A stretch of DNA of 46,046 bases from a virus. Location of the stretch: the IMG/VR virus record IMGVR_UViG_3300033052_000032, positions 1-46,046 of that record. One strand, 5' to 3'. Positions 23,534 to 31,088 of the stretch are shown piece by piece. The first letter of the stretch is position 1. The number at the start of each line of letters is the position of its first letter. The position numbers and the translations under genes are program-made. Below the pieces are notes generated by a model. It worked only from the letters and a program-made list of their open reading frames with translations, did not search any database and was not told the DNA's origin.

Positions 23534-24343
23534 TTAACCCCTTCCGTAAAATTTCTGAGCAGCGGTAAGTGCGGTCTTCGCCGTTTCGCCCGAAGGCGTG
23601 CTGGCTTCGGAAAGCGCGCGCCCCGCGCCCGCGATGACGCGGGTGAGCAGCGGATGATTGCCGAGGCCGCTTTCGTTGAGGAATTTCGAGAAATCGGCGC
23701 GAACGGTCGCATCGGGAATGAAATGCGCGATGGCCTTCGCCGCGAAGGCTTGGCTTTCCTTCAGCTTGGCGCCGCCGACTTCCGGATCGGCTTGCAAGTC
23801 GCGGGCAAGATTGGCGCTCAGCTCGGCGCCGGCGGCGTCTATCGCCTTCGTAGTGCGCTCCGCGATCGCTGGCGCCACTTTCGACGCGAACAGCGCAACA
23901 ATCTGCTCAGCGCCTTTCTGGCTGAGATCGAGCCCCTTGAGATCGTCCTTCACCAGGTCGAACATCTCGGCGTCGAACTCCACGCCCTCGGGCATGGTGA
24001 AGGCCGAGGTGTCGTAGGCTTCGGGCGCGCCAAGGATGGCGTCGGCGGCAGCTTCGGCTCCATCGGAACCATCTTTACCAGCCTTGTCGTCGGCGGACTT
24101 GCCGGCGTCCGTCACATCGGCGGTCTCGGCCGTGGCTGCGGACGTTGCGTCGGCGGCGGCAGCGTCACCGAGCGCCGTAGCCTGCGCAGTCTCAGCGGCA
24201 TCGGTGGGCGGGCTGGTGTCCGTATGTTCATCGGGGGCACGCATCACGCGACCGATGCGGCGCTCGACAGGCGAAAGCCCGGAGCCCGACAGCAGGCGGA
24301 TGCGGGTTGAGCGGTGGCTATTCAGGATATTCTTGATCGTCAT
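23534..24343 (-). CDS. Capsid scaffolding protein
   Basis: A 269-residue protein from the ATG at 24343; upstream in-frame codons belong to the neighbouring gene's shadow. It has a basic start (NILNSHRSTRIRLLSG), a long Ala-, Thr- and Asp-rich disordered stretch (about residues 45-105), and a helical C-terminal half (KAIDAAGAELSANLARDLQA). The end contains GLGNHPLLTRVIAGAGRALS, common in podovirus scaffolds. Low-complexity acidic composition and position before the capsid gene fit. It should leave the procapsid before DNA packaging. Confidence 0.8.
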   Translation of the reverse strand: MTIKNILNSHRSTRIRLLSGSGLSPVERRIGRVMRAPDEHTDTSPPTDAAETAQATALGDAAAADATSAATAETADVTDAGKSADDKAGKDGSDGAEAAADAILGAPEAYDTSAFTMPEGVEFDAEMFDLVKDDLKGLDLSQKGAEQIVALFASKVAPAIAERTTKAIDAAGAELSANLARDLQADPEVGGAKLKESQAFAAKAIAHFIPDATVRADFSKFLNESGLGNHPLLTRVIAGAGRALSEASTPSGETAKTALTAAQKFYGRG

Positions 24344-24608
24344 GTCTTGCTCCTTTCGGGGGGATTTCTTTTCCGGCGGCGATTGCCAATGCGATGATGT
24401 CATCGGGCTCCGCAGGCGTTGCGGAGAGCCAGCCGAAGATTTCGAGCCCCAAGGAGCGCTTGCCTTCGAGAAAAAGGCGTTGCTGCTCATCGCGAGTGAA
24501 CCGGGTGATACCGCTCGCCCTATAAAGCTCAAAAATCACGCGCCGGAACGCGGGTTGCTGGAGAAGCCAGTCGCGATCGGCGACCGGTATCGGGCCGGAC
24601 GCAGCCAT
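24318..24608 (-). CDS. Bbp19-like phage protein
   Basis: A 96-residue helical protein between portal and scaffold genes. ELYRASGITRFTRDEQQRLF leading into EGKRSLGLEIFGWL fits the Bbp19 family of BPP-1-like phages (R-D-x-x-x-x-F-x-E-G-x-R-x-x-G-L pattern). Its biochemical role is not established; it accompanies the head module. Start overlaps the portal stop by one base, and its end overlaps the scaffold start by 26 nt. Confidence 0.75.
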   Translation of the reverse strand: MAASGPIPVADRDWLLQQPAFRRVIFELYRASGITRFTRDEQQRLFLEGKRSLGLEIFGWLSATPAEPDDIIALAIAAGKEIPPKGARHDDQEYPE

Positions 24609-26296
24609 CAGAACTGCTCCGAATTGTTGGACATCTCGGCAATGTTAAGCGCCGCCGTCGTGGCGTCCTTCGCGGGCTGCGCCAGCGCGGCCATTTGCGC
24701 CATCTGCTCCTGCTGGGCGCGCTGGGCGCGGATATCGTCGACCGTCGCCTTGTCGCGGATCGCCCGCGCCGGCATGTTCGCGCGCTCGGCATAATCGTCG
24801 ACGATCGCGTCGGGGTCGACCTTGTCGAGCACCTGCGGGCCGAAGAGCTGGCCAAGCGACCCGACAAAGCCGACCACGCGCTCCGTCGTCGAGAGGCCGA
24901 GCATTTTCTGCGCCATCGCGAGGACCGAGACAAACTCGACCTTCAACTCTTTGCCCTGCAATTCATCTGGCGCCGGGGGGATCAGATTGCCGCGGCGCGC
25001 AATCCCGATCATCCGCTCGACCGCAATCGGCAGCATGTCGTCGTTCACCATCTCGACGACGGGGCCGATCTGGGTCAGCTTCTCCTCGTCGCGCTTCAGC
25101 AGTTCTTCGACGTTGCGCGGCTGGACGCCGGGCATGTTCGTGATCGCCATGAACAGGTCGGCATAGGTGAGCCGGTCGATTGACTCGTGCAGCCGCAAAA
25201 TCTTCCTTTCAGCGGCCTGCAATGCCAGAGGGTTGATCTCGATCAGCGGCTTAATCGCCTGCACCTGCGTCAGGTCGGGAACGTAGTTGTGCCCGCCTGG
25301 ACGCATATCGAGGTCGCGAGCCGGTCCCGCAGTGGGCGGCTTCTCGATCAGGTCGAACATGCGCTGCTCGCGAAGGTTGATCAGCGCCAGTTCGCGCATG
25401 TCGCCGAGCGCATCATGGCCGACGCCGCGACCATAGCTCGTCGGATTGCCGTCGCTGGTATCCCAGCGCGGCGCCCAGAACGGTTGCTCGCTATAGCGCT
25501 TAGCTTCGAGCAGCGCGGTCTTACGATCGTCGTTGCAGTCCCAGATCACCGAATCCCATGCGGCGTTGGGGCCGGGCTCGATGAGCTGCTTGCAGAGGAC
25601 GATGTTGCCGTAATCCGACCTGTCCCACATCGCCTTGACCTGCGGCGACACGGTCGACCAGTCGTAGTTCCCGCCGGGGCGGCCGACGAACCGCTTCACC
25701 ACCTGGTCGACCGTCATCGGACACGAGCGCATCAGCGTGTCGACGCTGAACGCGTCATTGAGCCCCAGCCAGTACGAGCCGATGGGGAGAGCAAGGCACG
25801 GCGCGACTTCGAGCGGGTGCTCCGTCATGATACCGGCGCCGGGACCGAAGCGCGCCATGGAGCCATAATTCTGGCGCGCGACCTGATAGAAATTCGAGGC
25901 GTCGAACAGGGCGTAGATCACGCTCTGGAAATCATCGAGCCACTCGCGCGCAACCTGATATTCATTGAGCTCGGTATCGACGAATTTGAACTCGATCCAC
26001 GGCCGGTTCGGTGACGAGAGCCCGGTGTACATTCCGGATTGGACTGTGCGGAACGCCAAGATGGGGTGGCTGTCGTTAAGCTGGCGAGGCTTCGGCCGCT
26101 CCCGGCCCTTCGCGTTGACGCCCAATGCTGGCACCTGCCCATAGCCTGAGAAGTCGGCGATGTTGTACCAGTCGTCTTCGTGGTCGCTGCGGCCGGCCTT
26201 CAAGGCTTTCTCGACCTTGTCGGCATGTTCGCGTCGCGTCTTTTCCCGCGACGGCGCATGAGCCGGAGCGGCCTTCAGGGAAAGCGTCTCAGCCAT
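24608..26296 (-). CDS. Portal (head-tail connector) protein
   Basis: A 562-residue portal that forms the ring through which DNA enters and leaves. Diagnostic stretches: WYNIADFSGYGQ, FRTVQSGMYTGLSSPNRPWI, FARQNYGSMARFGPG-like RQNYGSMARFGPGAGIMTEH, and GRGVGHDALGDMRELALINL in the stem. The C-terminus is a Gln- and Ala-rich helix (AQRAQQEQMAQMAALAQPAK), as in podovirus barrel regions. It lies downstream of small zinc-ribbon and proline-rich genes and upstream of Bbp19, scaffold and capsid. Confidence 0.88.
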   Translation of the reverse strand: MAETLSLKAAPAHAPSREKTRREHADKVEKALKAGRSDHEDDWYNIADFSGYGQVPALGVNAKGRERPKPRQLNDSHPILAFRTVQSGMYTGLSSPNRPWIEFKFVDTELNEYQVAREWLDDFQSVIYALFDASNFYQVARQNYGSMARFGPGAGIMTEHPLEVAPCLALPIGSYWLGLNDAFSVDTLMRSCPMTVDQVVKRFVGRPGGNYDWSTVSPQVKAMWDRSDYGNIVLCKQLIEPGPNAAWDSVIWDCNDDRKTALLEAKRYSEQPFWAPRWDTSDGNPTSYGRGVGHDALGDMRELALINLREQRMFDLIEKPPTAGPARDLDMRPGGHNYVPDLTQVQAIKPLIEINPLALQAAERKILRLHESIDRLTYADLFMAITNMPGVQPRNVEELLKRDEEKLTQIGPVVEMVNDDMLPIAVERMIGIARRGNLIPPAPDELQGKELKVEFVSVLAMAQKMLGLSTTERVVGFVGSLGQLFGPQVLDKVDPDAIVDDYAERANMPARAIRDKATVDDIRAQRAQQEQMAQMAALAQPAKDATTAALNIAEMSNNSEQF

Positions 26297-26429
26297 TTGC
26301 GCTATGCTCTTTGGCGCAGCGCGCGCACTTCACCTTGCCATCTTCGGGCTCGGGGCTCTGCTGTTTCTGTCCGCATTCACAGGTGAAGCGGAGGAAAGGC
26401 TTGCCGCGAATGTCGATACGCTCAGCCAC
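26289..26429 (-). CDS. 46-residue zinc-ribbon protein
   Basis: The frame uses GTG at 26429, which overlaps the end of the upstream gene, and its TGA at 26289 overlaps the portal start by 8 nt. Two Cys pairs, FTCECGQKQ and VKCARCAKE, about 20 residues apart form a minimal zinc ribbon. Small zinc proteins next to portal genes occur in related phages, but their function is not known. The tight overlaps on both sides support translation. Confidence 0.6.
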   Translation of the reverse strand: MAERIDIRGKPFLRFTCECGQKQQSPEPEDGKVKCARCAKEHSANG

Positions 26430-26610
26430 CGAGCGTCGACGTCGTCATCGGCGTGTTGAGCGAGGGCGCCGCCGCGCTCATCAGCGCGGCATAGCCCCGG
26501 CGACGGCGCATCGGATCATCGATCGCGCCAGGCTCCTTCAGCTCGGGAACCTTCATCTCCTGACGCTGCGCGGGCGGCGGCGGGACTTTGGGGGCTTTCG
26601 GCATGCACAT
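26422..26610 (-). CDS. Small proline-rich head protein
   Basis: A 62-residue protein starting at MCMPKAPKVPPPPAQRQEMK (ATG at 26610, with AAGGTG 8 nt upstream; an ATG at 26622 adds four residues). It is rich in Pro and Lys, with a short basic segment DPMRRRRGYAALMSA. Proteins starting Met-Cys with repeated Pro-Lys next to the portal are common in podoviruses and may be capsid-associated. It is the first gene after motif copy C. Confidence 0.6.
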   Translation of the reverse strand: MCMPKAPKVPPPPAQRQEMKVPELKEPGAIDDPMRRRRGYAALMSAAAPSLNTPMTTSTLGG

Positions 26611-26653
26611 GCGCGGGATCACCTTTCGGAGATCGTGCTATTTCAGCGGCTAT

Positions 26654-26665
26654 CGGCGCTCAAAA
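26654..26665 (-). promoter_or_regulatory. Late-region motif copy C
   Basis: TTTTGAGCGCCG on the minus strand; with flanks it shares 16 bases (CTATCGGCGCTCAAAA on the plus strand) with copy A. It lies 44 nt upstream of the small proline-rich head gene and begins at the base after the stop codon of the repeat protein. Confidence 0.6.
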
Positions 26666-27151
26666 TCAGAGCCCAAGCCGTCCGATCCTTCGCAACCGAA
26701 GCCCACGCGCCACCCGCTTGTTCGCCACCGGGACGCCAATGATCGGCCGGTATCCGCGCAGGCGGATCGAACCGCGCGTTGGAACCGCGAAATTGTGGGC
26801 CGTGCGAACCACGGTCGGATTGTCGCCGGATACAAACAGGGATCCTCGCGACGGGAACGCATATCGGTGATCGCCGCGCGCCACCGTCGGTGCATTTCCG
26901 AGGATCAGGATCGACCCTCGCGTCGGCGCCGCGAACCGGTGATCCGTGCGAGATACCGAAGGCTGCTTCCCGGCTAGCCGGATCGCTCCCTTGGTAGGCG
27001 CGGCCCAGCGATGAGCGGTGCGGACCACTGCGGGCTGATCGCCCGACACGAATATCGAACCGCGGCCCGGGGCAACGGTCTTGTTGCCCGACGACGCAAC
27101 CTGCCCGTCATCCCCCAGCGCTGCGCCGCCGAGCGGGTAGAGCCCAAGCAT
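26666..27151 (-). CDS. Repeat protein with about five 23-residue units
   Basis: A 161-residue protein built from repeats of the form RGSI-x-V-x-G-x-x-P-x-V-x-R-T-x-H-x-x-A-x-P-T. Examples are RGSIFVSGDQPAVVRTAHRW, TRGSILILGNAPTVARGDHR and RGSLFVSGDNPTVVRTAHNF. The conserved Gly, Pro, Arg and His suggest a beta-solenoid or stacked strands. It ends in a basic tail (KRVARGLRLRRIGR). Position between minor tail-like genes and the portal suggests a virion surface or head fibre component, but I know of no assigned function. Confidence 0.65.
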   Translation of the reverse strand: MLGLYPLGGAALGDDGQVASSGNKTVAPGRGSIFVSGDQPAVVRTAHRWAAPTKGAIRLAGKQPSVSRTDHRFAAPTRGSILILGNAPTVARGDHRYAFPSRGSLFVSGDNPTVVRTAHNFAVPTRGSIRLRGYRPIIGVPVANKRVARGLRLRRIGRLGL

Positions 27152-27152
27152 C

Positions 27153-27518
27153 CTACATGCTCGCGGCTAGGCGAAAGAGATCGTCCGCTTGTTCTTTGGT
27201 CATGCCAAGACCAACCGCCGCTGCCTGCAAGGTCGCGTTGCCGCGCTCGATCGCCAGCGCATATTCCCATTCCTCGGCGGCCTCTTCGTCGAGCGTGGCG
27301 ACATAGGCATCCACGGTGGCCTTGAGCCCGAGATGACGCAGCGCCTTGCGCATCTGGAGAGGGGTGACGCTGGCGGGGACGGGCGGCTTGGCGTCGGGAT
27401 GCTCGGCACGGAATGCGGCAGCGGCCGCCTCCTGATCCTCGCCCTCTTTCAACTCAAGCCGCGTGCCATCGTCCGCGATCAGCACTTGCGATCCCTCGGG
27501 GGTAAATTCGAGCCGCAT
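27153..27518 (-). CDS. Hypothetical protein, possible assembly factor
   Basis: A 121-residue protein. The first 40 residues are beta-like (FTPEGSQVLIADDGTRLELK). After a proline linker comes a helical domain with pattern VTPLQMRKALRHLGLKATVD, then EEAAEEWEYALAIERGNATL and GLGMTKEQADDLFRLAA. This C-terminal layout recurs at the ends of many small phage structural or chaperone proteins near fibres. One base separates its start from the upstream stop. Function is not known. Confidence 0.6.
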   Translation of the reverse strand: MRLEFTPEGSQVLIADDGTRLELKEGEDQEAAAAAFRAEHPDAKPPVPASVTPLQMRKALRHLGLKATVDAYVATLDEEAAEEWEYALAIERGNATLQAAAVGLGMTKEQADDLFRLAASM

Positions 27519-27519
27519 A

Positions 27520-28407
27520 TCAGGTCACCTTGAACGTCAGGCAAGGGGCGTCCGAACCCAAATAGGACGGCTCCCCGCCAATCGGTGAATACATCTCGCT
27601 CGCGGTGTCGGTGAACGTCGGAGCGGACCCGGTGAACGTTGCATTCGCCACCATCCCCACCCCGAAACCACCGCCCCGGAGCAAGGCACCGGCTGCCATG
27701 GCCATCATCACGGCGTTTGTAGACCCGTTGCACCGTCCGAAGCGGTAGGTGCCGTTGTTGGCCCAGAAACACGCCAGATACATGTCAGCTTCCAGAATGA
27801 GGCTGAGACCGGTAATGTCGATGTCGGTGCTTGCGGTCTCCGTGGTCAGGGCACCGCTGTCGTAAACCGGCGCGCCGAGCAGATAGCCTTTTGGCCCCAT
27901 GCGATAAATGAGGATGCGCGTCTTGTGACCAGTGGTCGCCCCTGTGGCCATATAGAAATGCAGGCTCTTGATCGAAACCCGGCGCAGAATCGGCCAGGGG
28001 ACGATCTGCATCCGGTCAGCGACCGGGGCATCGGCGGCGTTCGTCTGAAGCCAACCAGACGGGCCGTACATCATCCCTGACCGATAGGCGCTCTTCAATC
28101 CCGGCAACTGATCGAAATCACGGGTGTTGGGCGAGATATACATGATCGCCGAGCCCGACAGGCTGATCGGCGAATTGGAGTTTGTCGAACGCAGGCAATT
28201 ACGGGTCAGCGTCGTGCCGCTCGATCCGGCCACGCCCCAGCCGACCTCGCGCGCCGATCCCTCTTCGATCACATAGGAATATTCTCGCCCGTCAACTCCT
28301 CCGCTGCCCGCAATAGTCAGAAAGCTGGCAATCGCCGTGCCGAGCGTCAGGGTGCCGGTGCCGGTCGACGTCACGTTGACCTTCACCATGTTGAGCAGAC
28401 CGGGCAT
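27520..28407 (-). CDS. Virion surface or minor tail protein
   Basis: A 295-residue protein from the ATG at 28407 (shares a base with the upstream stop, TGATG). The N-terminal part (VKVNVTSTGTGTLTLGTAIA to GREYSYVIEEGSAREVGWGV) is a small beta domain found in many phage structural proteins, ending in TRNCLRSTNSNSPISLSG. The remainder is a beta-sandwich-like domain (FYMATGATTGHKTRILIYRM, then EADMYLACFWANNGTYRFGR). This is consistent with a head fibre or secondary adhesin. Assignment rests on layout only. Confidence 0.6.
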   Translation of the reverse strand: MPGLLNMVKVNVTSTGTGTLTLGTAIASFLTIAGSGGVDGREYSYVIEEGSAREVGWGVAGSSGTTLTRNCLRSTNSNSPISLSGSAIMYISPNTRDFDQLPGLKSAYRSGMMYGPSGWLQTNAADAPVADRMQIVPWPILRRVSIKSLHFYMATGATTGHKTRILIYRMGPKGYLLGAPVYDSGALTTETASTDIDITGLSLILEADMYLACFWANNGTYRFGRCNGSTNAVMMAMAAGALLRGGGFGVGMVANATFTGSAPTFTDTASEMYSPIGGEPSYLGSDAPCLTFKVT

Positions 28408-28871
28408 CAGCTCTTGTCGAACCAGCCGCCCGAGGGGCCGGTCAGCGTCAGGTTGTTGCCCGCCGTCGTGGCGGGGATATCCGCTGGCGCGCTGTCGCCG
28501 ATGAACGACCCGATCAGCGGGTTCGTCAGGCCCCACAGCGACCCGCTCACATACATCACGGCATAGCGCCAGGCCGGGATGCTCCCGCCGGAGGCGGTCC
28601 ACACCACATCGTCGCTATCGAACAGGAAGCCGTTGACGATCGCGGTTTTCGCCTTGTTTGCGAGAGTGGCCCCGCCAGTCGTATAGCCGTTGCCGTTTGC
28701 AATCTCATTGGCTGACACAGCGGACCAAAGATGATGACCCGTCGTCTCGTCATAGTCGGGCGTATAGGACGAGGTCACCAGCGCGAACTTCACCGTTGCG
28801 CTCAGCAGGTCGCCGATGTTGATGATGTCGATATTGCGCGTGTAGATCAGGAACGTGCCAGCAGCGGCCAT
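28407..28871 (-). CDS. Phage structural protein, beta-rich
   Basis: A 154-residue protein, start MAAAGTFLIYTRNIDIINIG, followed by VKFALVTSSYTPDYDETTGH and WRYAVMYVSGSLWGLTNPLI. Short proteins with the ALVTSSYTPD-type motif occur beside minor structural genes in many tailed phages. Coupled to the next gene by TGATG. Likely a partner or homologue of that protein in a surface appendage; no specific function known. Confidence 0.6.
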   Translation of the reverse strand: MAAAGTFLIYTRNIDIINIGDLLSATVKFALVTSSYTPDYDETTGHHLWSAVSANEIANGNGYTTGGATLANKAKTAIVNGFLFDSDDVVWTASGGSIPAWRYAVMYVSGSLWGLTNPLIGSFIGDSAPADIPATTAGNNLTLTGPSGGWFDKS

Positions 28872-28872
28872 G

Positions 28873-29076
28873 TCATTGCCCCTTCATTCGTTCAGCCATG
28901 CGGCGTTCGAGCTTCGCGCGGCGCGCGGGATCGGTGGTTGCGGCGAGGCGGCGCTCGTCATCGGACTGAGCGATGTCGATTCTGCTCGGTTCCCTTTTGG
29001 GCCGCAGGGCAAGGAACGCCGCGACGATGACGGCTACGGCGATCAGGCCCACGATGATGATTGCCGCCTCGATCAT
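28873..29076 (-). CDS. Small single-span membrane protein
   Basis: A 67-residue protein with one N-terminal transmembrane helix (AAIIIVGLIAVAVIVAAFLA) and a charged cytoplasmic tail (DDERRLAATTDPARRAKLER). It overlaps the upstream gene by 4 nt and ends 1 nt before the next start. Its presence among structural genes is odd. It may be a minor virion membrane-interacting or regulatory peptide. Confidence 0.6.
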   Translation of the reverse strand: MIEAAIIIVGLIAVAVIVAAFLALRPKREPSRIDIAQSDDERRLAATTDPARRAKLERRMAERMKGQ

Positions 29077-29360
29077 ACCGCAATCACCGAAATCTTGTCG
29101 CCGGGCTCGACCTCGATATCGACCGGATCGTTCGCCGTGACGGGATAATCGGTTGCGGTCGCGGTGGGAGCCTTACCGACGCGGATCGCGCAGTTCGCAT
29201 CGGCGCGCACCGTAATGAACGTCGTCTGCCCGCTGAAGGCATTCGACGCGGCGGCGACACCCGAGAAGGTTACGGTCTGCGCGACGGTATGGTCACCGAG
29301 GCGCAGGACAGGGTAGCGCGAGCGCGACCGTGCCGTTTCCCAGATGCTGAGCGTTGCCAT
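29073..29360 (-). CDS. Small beta-rich virion-region protein
   Basis: A 95-residue protein (SRYPVLRLGDHTVAQTVTFS, then TTFITVRADANCAIRVGKAP and VDIEVEPGDKISVI) predicted to be an all-beta domain. This pattern, with strands ending in EVEPGDKISV, is common in small phage head or decoration proteins. It is the first gene after motif copy D, 26 nt away. Function is unproven. Confidence 0.6.
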   Translation of the reverse strand: MATLSIWETARSRSRYPVLRLGDHTVAQTVTFSGVAAASNAFSGQTTFITVRADANCAIRVGKAPTATATDYPVTANDPVDIEVEPGDKISVIAV

Positions 29361-29385
29361 GGCCGTTGCCTACGGCCCGCAGTAA

Positions 29386-29397
29386 CGGCGCTCAAAA
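29386..29397 (-). promoter_or_regulatory. Late-region motif copy D
   Basis: TTTTGAGCGCCG on the minus strand, 26 nt upstream of the gene at 29360. Its first bases include the stop codon of the small Cys-rich gene upstream, so it sits exactly between the packaging and virion gene sets. Confidence 0.55.
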
Positions 29398-29565
29398 TTG
29401 CTGATTCAGGTCGGAGTAGGGGTCAATGTCGCGGCGAAGGTCAGGCTCCCAGCGCCGCCGATCGATATGCCGGCATTCCCGACAGCGCCGTTCCTGCAAC
29501 ATGCTCTCGCCCTTGTCTTCCCATTCGCCGTACGAGTGCAGGCCTATGCGGCAGAACTCGTTCAT
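29392..29565 (-). CDS. 57-residue Cys/His-rich protein
   Basis: The frame starts at the ATG at 29565, overlapping the terminase stop as ATGA, and stops at 29392 inside the motif. It contains CRIGLHSYGEWEDKG followed by QERRCRECRHIDRRRW, a C-C-x-x-C-x-x-H pattern that could bind one zinc ion. The C-terminal DLRRDIDPYSDLN resembles the tail of the terminase large subunit (RRAYDPYADLSR), which may reflect a local duplication. Function is unknown. Confidence 0.65.
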   Translation of the reverse strand: MNEFCRIGLHSYGEWEDKGESMLQERRCRECRHIDRRRWEPDLRRDIDPYSDLNQQF

Positions 29566-31088
29566 CGGCTGAGGTCCGCATAGGGGTCATAGGCTCGGCG
29601 AGGCAACCGAAGGTCATCGTCGAGGCGGCGATGCACGGGCGCCGCAAACGTCAATGCCAAGGCGTCGCCCTTATCCGGCGACGCCAGACCACGCTTTTTC
29701 ATGTCCTTCTTCCGTTCAAGCTGAAGCGCCACCTGATCGGCACCATAACCATACTCGACGCCTGTCAGGTCCGCCTTCAACTCGTCGTCATCGGGAATCG
29801 CGCCGGCCGTCAGCCATTCGCGCATCGACGCCCACATCAGGGTGCGCTTGTTGGCAGTCTCAATGTGCAAGCCCTCGCCGACCATGACCTTACCGCCAGT
29901 GTCGCCGAAGTTGATGCCCATCACGTTCGGCACATTGAGCTGGTTCAGCCGGTCAATCAGGCCGGGGCCCATCGCGCCGCGGTCGATGAAGATCGCGTCG
30001 GGACGATATTGCTTCGCTTGCAGCGCAATGTCACCGGCGACGCGCATCAGGTTGCGCTGCATCTCGTTGCCCGTCCATTCGAGCCAGGGCATAGAGCGAG
30101 CGTCACGGCCTTGGCGGATCGCCATCACCGACTTGTCATCGCCATAGCGGGCAACATCGACGCCAAAGATGATAGGCTCGGAAAGCGACTGCATCGCGGG
30201 ACGGGCCATCGCCGCATCGGCGATGTCGCCCGCGATGAACTGCATCGAACCAGCGCGGGGGAACTGCCCTTTCACGCGGACGCGAACGAAATCGCTGTCC
30301 TCGCCATATGCCGTTACCCATTCTGCAAGCCTGTCCTTATTCGTCCGCTTGACTGTGCGGCTATCAATCTGGCGATGGCGCCAAAGATGGCGGAACCTGC
30401 CCTCGATGGCCTCTTTGAAGCGACCGGTGTTGCGCGTCGGGTTGCCGTAGATAGCCCATAGCATCTCGGTTTCATCGTCGGTGAGCGCGCCTTCCGAAAC
30501 CTCGAAGATCGGGTCGATGATCGAGCTGGCCTCGTCCATAATCAGGATCGTGCGCTTGCCGGCGTTGTGCAGGCCTGCAAAGGCTTCGGTGTTGCGCTCG
30601 CTCCACGGAATCGCGTCGATGCGCCAGTTGCGTTCGTGCCCGCGCTGCGTCGAAAAGAAGCTCGTTGCTTCCAGGCGGAACATCTCGCGCAGCATGGGGA
30701 ACCGGAGCATCGAGTACCACTTGCCAAGCTCAGGCCAGGTCTTTGTGCGAAGCTGAGTATCGGTATTGGCCGTGACGACGCCGCGCGTGTCCTCGTGCGT
30801 CATCAGCGCCCAATGGCAGATGAACGCGACCTCTGCGGACTTACCGATGCCGTGCCCGCTGGCAGTCGCCTCGCGGATCAGCCGGTATGGATCGTCTCGC
30901 AGCTTCGCCCCGATCTCCTGAAGCTGCTCGCACTGCCATTCGTCGGGGCCGGTCTCTCTTTCGAGAGGACCGCCCTGGATACCCCAGGGCCATGCCCACA
31001 TTACGAAGCCCAGCGGATCATGCGTGAAGCTGCCCAGATCGGTGAGCAGCTCGCGCCGGAACTCGGCAGGCGTCAGCATGTCGGCCAT
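29562..31088 (-). CDS. terL: Terminase large subunit
   Basis: A 508-residue packaging motor. The ATPase has Walker A GHGIGKS (residues 78-84) and Walker B ILIMDE (181-186). The nuclease domain begins near FGVDVARYGDDKS, with D311 as a likely metal ligand. It cuts the concatemer and pumps DNA into the procapsid through the portal. The start overlaps the small-subunit stop. The ATPase style (WELGK-like PELGKWYSMLRFPML, then GHERNWRIDAIPWSERNTEA) is close to those of other sphingomonad and rhizobial podoviruses as I recall them. Confidence 0.93.
   Translation of the reverse strand: MADMLTPAEFRRELLTDLGSFTHDPLGFVMWAWPWGIQGGPLERETGPDEWQCEQLQEIGAKLRDDPYRLIREATASGHGIGKSAEVAFICHWALMTHEDTRGVVTANTDTQLRTKTWPELGKWYSMLRFPMLREMFRLEATSFFSTQRGHERNWRIDAIPWSERNTEAFAGLHNAGKRTILIMDEASSIIDPIFEVSEGALTDDETEMLWAIYGNPTRNTGRFKEAIEGRFRHLWRHRQIDSRTVKRTNKDRLAEWVTAYGEDSDFVRVRVKGQFPRAGSMQFIAGDIADAAMARPAMQSLSEPIIFGVDVARYGDDKSVMAIRQGRDARSMPWLEWTGNEMQRNLMRVAGDIALQAKQYRPDAIFIDRGAMGPGLIDRLNQLNVPNVMGINFGDTGGKVMVGEGLHIETANKRTLMWASMREWLTAGAIPDDDELKADLTGVEYGYGADQVALQLERKKDMKKRGLASPDKGDALALTFAAPVHRRLDDDLRLPRRAYDPYADLSR

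Noticed and set aside
29061-30461. Long plus-strand open frame of 466 codons
   Set aside because: Opposite the terminase gene with its clear Walker and nuclease motifs; composition is that of an antisense shadow.
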